Shown: piece after piece, positions 63,574 to 64,000 of the stretch | How the letters are laid out: every line of letters starts with the position of its first letter | Position numbering within the stretch: the stretch's first letter is position 1 | Notes under the pieces: generated by a model | Told to the model about the DNA's origin: nothing | The model's input: only the letters and a program-made list of their open reading frames with translations | The model's database searches: none | Assembly: GCA_001314865.1 (NCBI GenBank) | Contig: LJZR01000015.1 | Span: forward strand, 62,001 to 126,000 | Reading direction: 5' to 3' | Length of the DNA: 64,000 nt | Origin: Phormidesmis priestleyi Ana | Lineage (GTDB): Bacteria; Cyanobacteriota; Cyanobacteriia; Phormidesmidales; Phormidesmidaceae | Position numbers and translations under genes: made by a program

Positions 63574-64000
63574 CTACGACTTTATTATAAGTTCGCTAGC
63601 TGAAGCGATGAGCGTAACGCGATCGCCATAAGTGATATCTCTGATTTTCGGAAGCAATAACTCAATGACCGAAGGATCTTGAAAATGATCAATTTTAGTC
63701 TCAGGGCAGGGATAGTAAATGAGGCCCACGGCTGTCTGCTGCTGCCAGATAAAGCGAATCGGCACAAATGAAAAGCTCTCAGCGTCGTGACCAGGAGACC
63801 ACTTCACCTGATGCAGCGTGACCGGAGGCAATAGCGCAAAGCGATAAGGGGCAATAGAAACATTGAGCGTACCGGGATAAAAGGGCGAAAGATCTACGCC
63901 GAGCGCTGCAAAATGAGGGGTTTGCAGCGCAATGGTGCCAGCAGGATAGGGACTATTCTTACCGAGCCCCGAGGCGACTTGATAGCCAGGGACAACTTTT
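63574..64000 (-). CDS. CTP-dependent riboflavin kinase-like (DUF120-type) protein, partial
   Basis: The gene enters from the right edge; its last 141 codons are visible (63574-63999; 64000 is the last base of an incomplete codon). The visible part matches the archaeal RibK (DUF120) fold: VASGLGKNSPYPAGTIAL near the start, then LSPFYPGTLNVSIAP, where PGTLN is the family's Mg/nucleotide motif, then IRFIWQQQTAVGLIYYPCP and VIELLLPKIRDITYGDRVTL, like the family's C-terminal IEIIAP-DGD strand. Archaeal RibK phosphorylates riboflavin with CTP; bacteria normally use RibF. Function is inferred from motif order only. It is 55 bp upstream of the HEAT gene start. Confidence 0.65.
   Translation of the reverse strand, partial: KVVPGYQVASGLGKNSPYPAGTIALQTPHFAALGVDLSPFYPGTLNVSIAPYRFALLPPVTLHQVKWSPGHDAESFSFVPIRFIWQQQTAVGLIYYPCPETKIDHFQDPSVIELLLPKIRDITYGDRVTLIASASELIIKS

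Overview
The window is chromosomal DNA of a cyanobacterium. It carries psaM (photosystem I subunit XII, a 31-residue gene), crtD for carotenoid synthesis, narM for nitrate reductase maturation, ycf35, a cyanobacterial ribBA, a fused panC-cmk, the ZipN/Ftn2 division protein and several cyanobacterial DUF families (DUF2997, DUF3318, DUF4335, UPF0182). The HIP1 octamer GCGATCGC recurs throughout (for example 1903-1910, 8171-8178, 13407-13414). Genus cannot be fixed from this stretch. No rRNA, tRNA, insertion sequence, prophage or CRISPR array is visible; this is core housekeeping DNA.

Layout. 1-6.3 kb: zipN start (minus), then pdhA-pdhB-secD-secF and a small membrane protein on plus. 6.5-20.4 kb: nagB, a UPF0182 membrane protein, a glycosyltransferase, a CIA30-domain protein, DUF3318, dus, an EamA transporter, mltA, two small unknowns and a TIR-like protein. 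20.6-29.7 kb: gamma-glutamyltransferase, MATE exporter, arginine decarboxylase, a membrane protein, an Hsp70-family protein with a membrane partner. 30-38 kb: narM; DUF2997-ycf35-ferredoxin; DUF4335; a LapA-like protein, ubiX and an RNase R/II-family gene in a tight minus-strand run. 38.7-49.3 kb: psaM, an FtsL-like small membrane protein, ribBA, a C-terminal protease, creatininase-like protein, ROK glucokinase, formyl-THF cyclo-ligase, panC-cmk, RlpA. 49.9-64 kb: purM, SPFH protein, crtD, dut, ABC ATPase, a 47-residue membrane peptide, sulfotransferase, rhomboid protease, SUI1, a GH10-like lipoprotein/secreted protein, gnd, a HEAT-repeat protein, and a partial gene resembling the archaeal CTP-dependent riboflavin kinase (DUF120).

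The most striking feature is not a gene. More than thirty separate short tandem arrays (units of 9-21 bp, mostly 11-15 bp, 2-8 copies) are scattered over the 64 kb, each with its own unrelated unit. Many sit exactly at gene 3' ends, and the unit often contains the last codons plus the stop codon of the flanking gene (secD, ggt, MATE gene, speA, glucokinase, ABC ATPase, HEAT gene). Others lie inside genes, where the unit is 9, 12 or 15 bp and keeps frame. This points to a local duplication process acting on many unrelated sequences rather than to a dispersed repeat family.

Gene starts were chosen by homology-like N-termini and Shine-Dalgarno spacing; where a shorter start than the longest open frame was chosen, this is stated. 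All functional calls rest on recognition of motifs by eye, without database searches.
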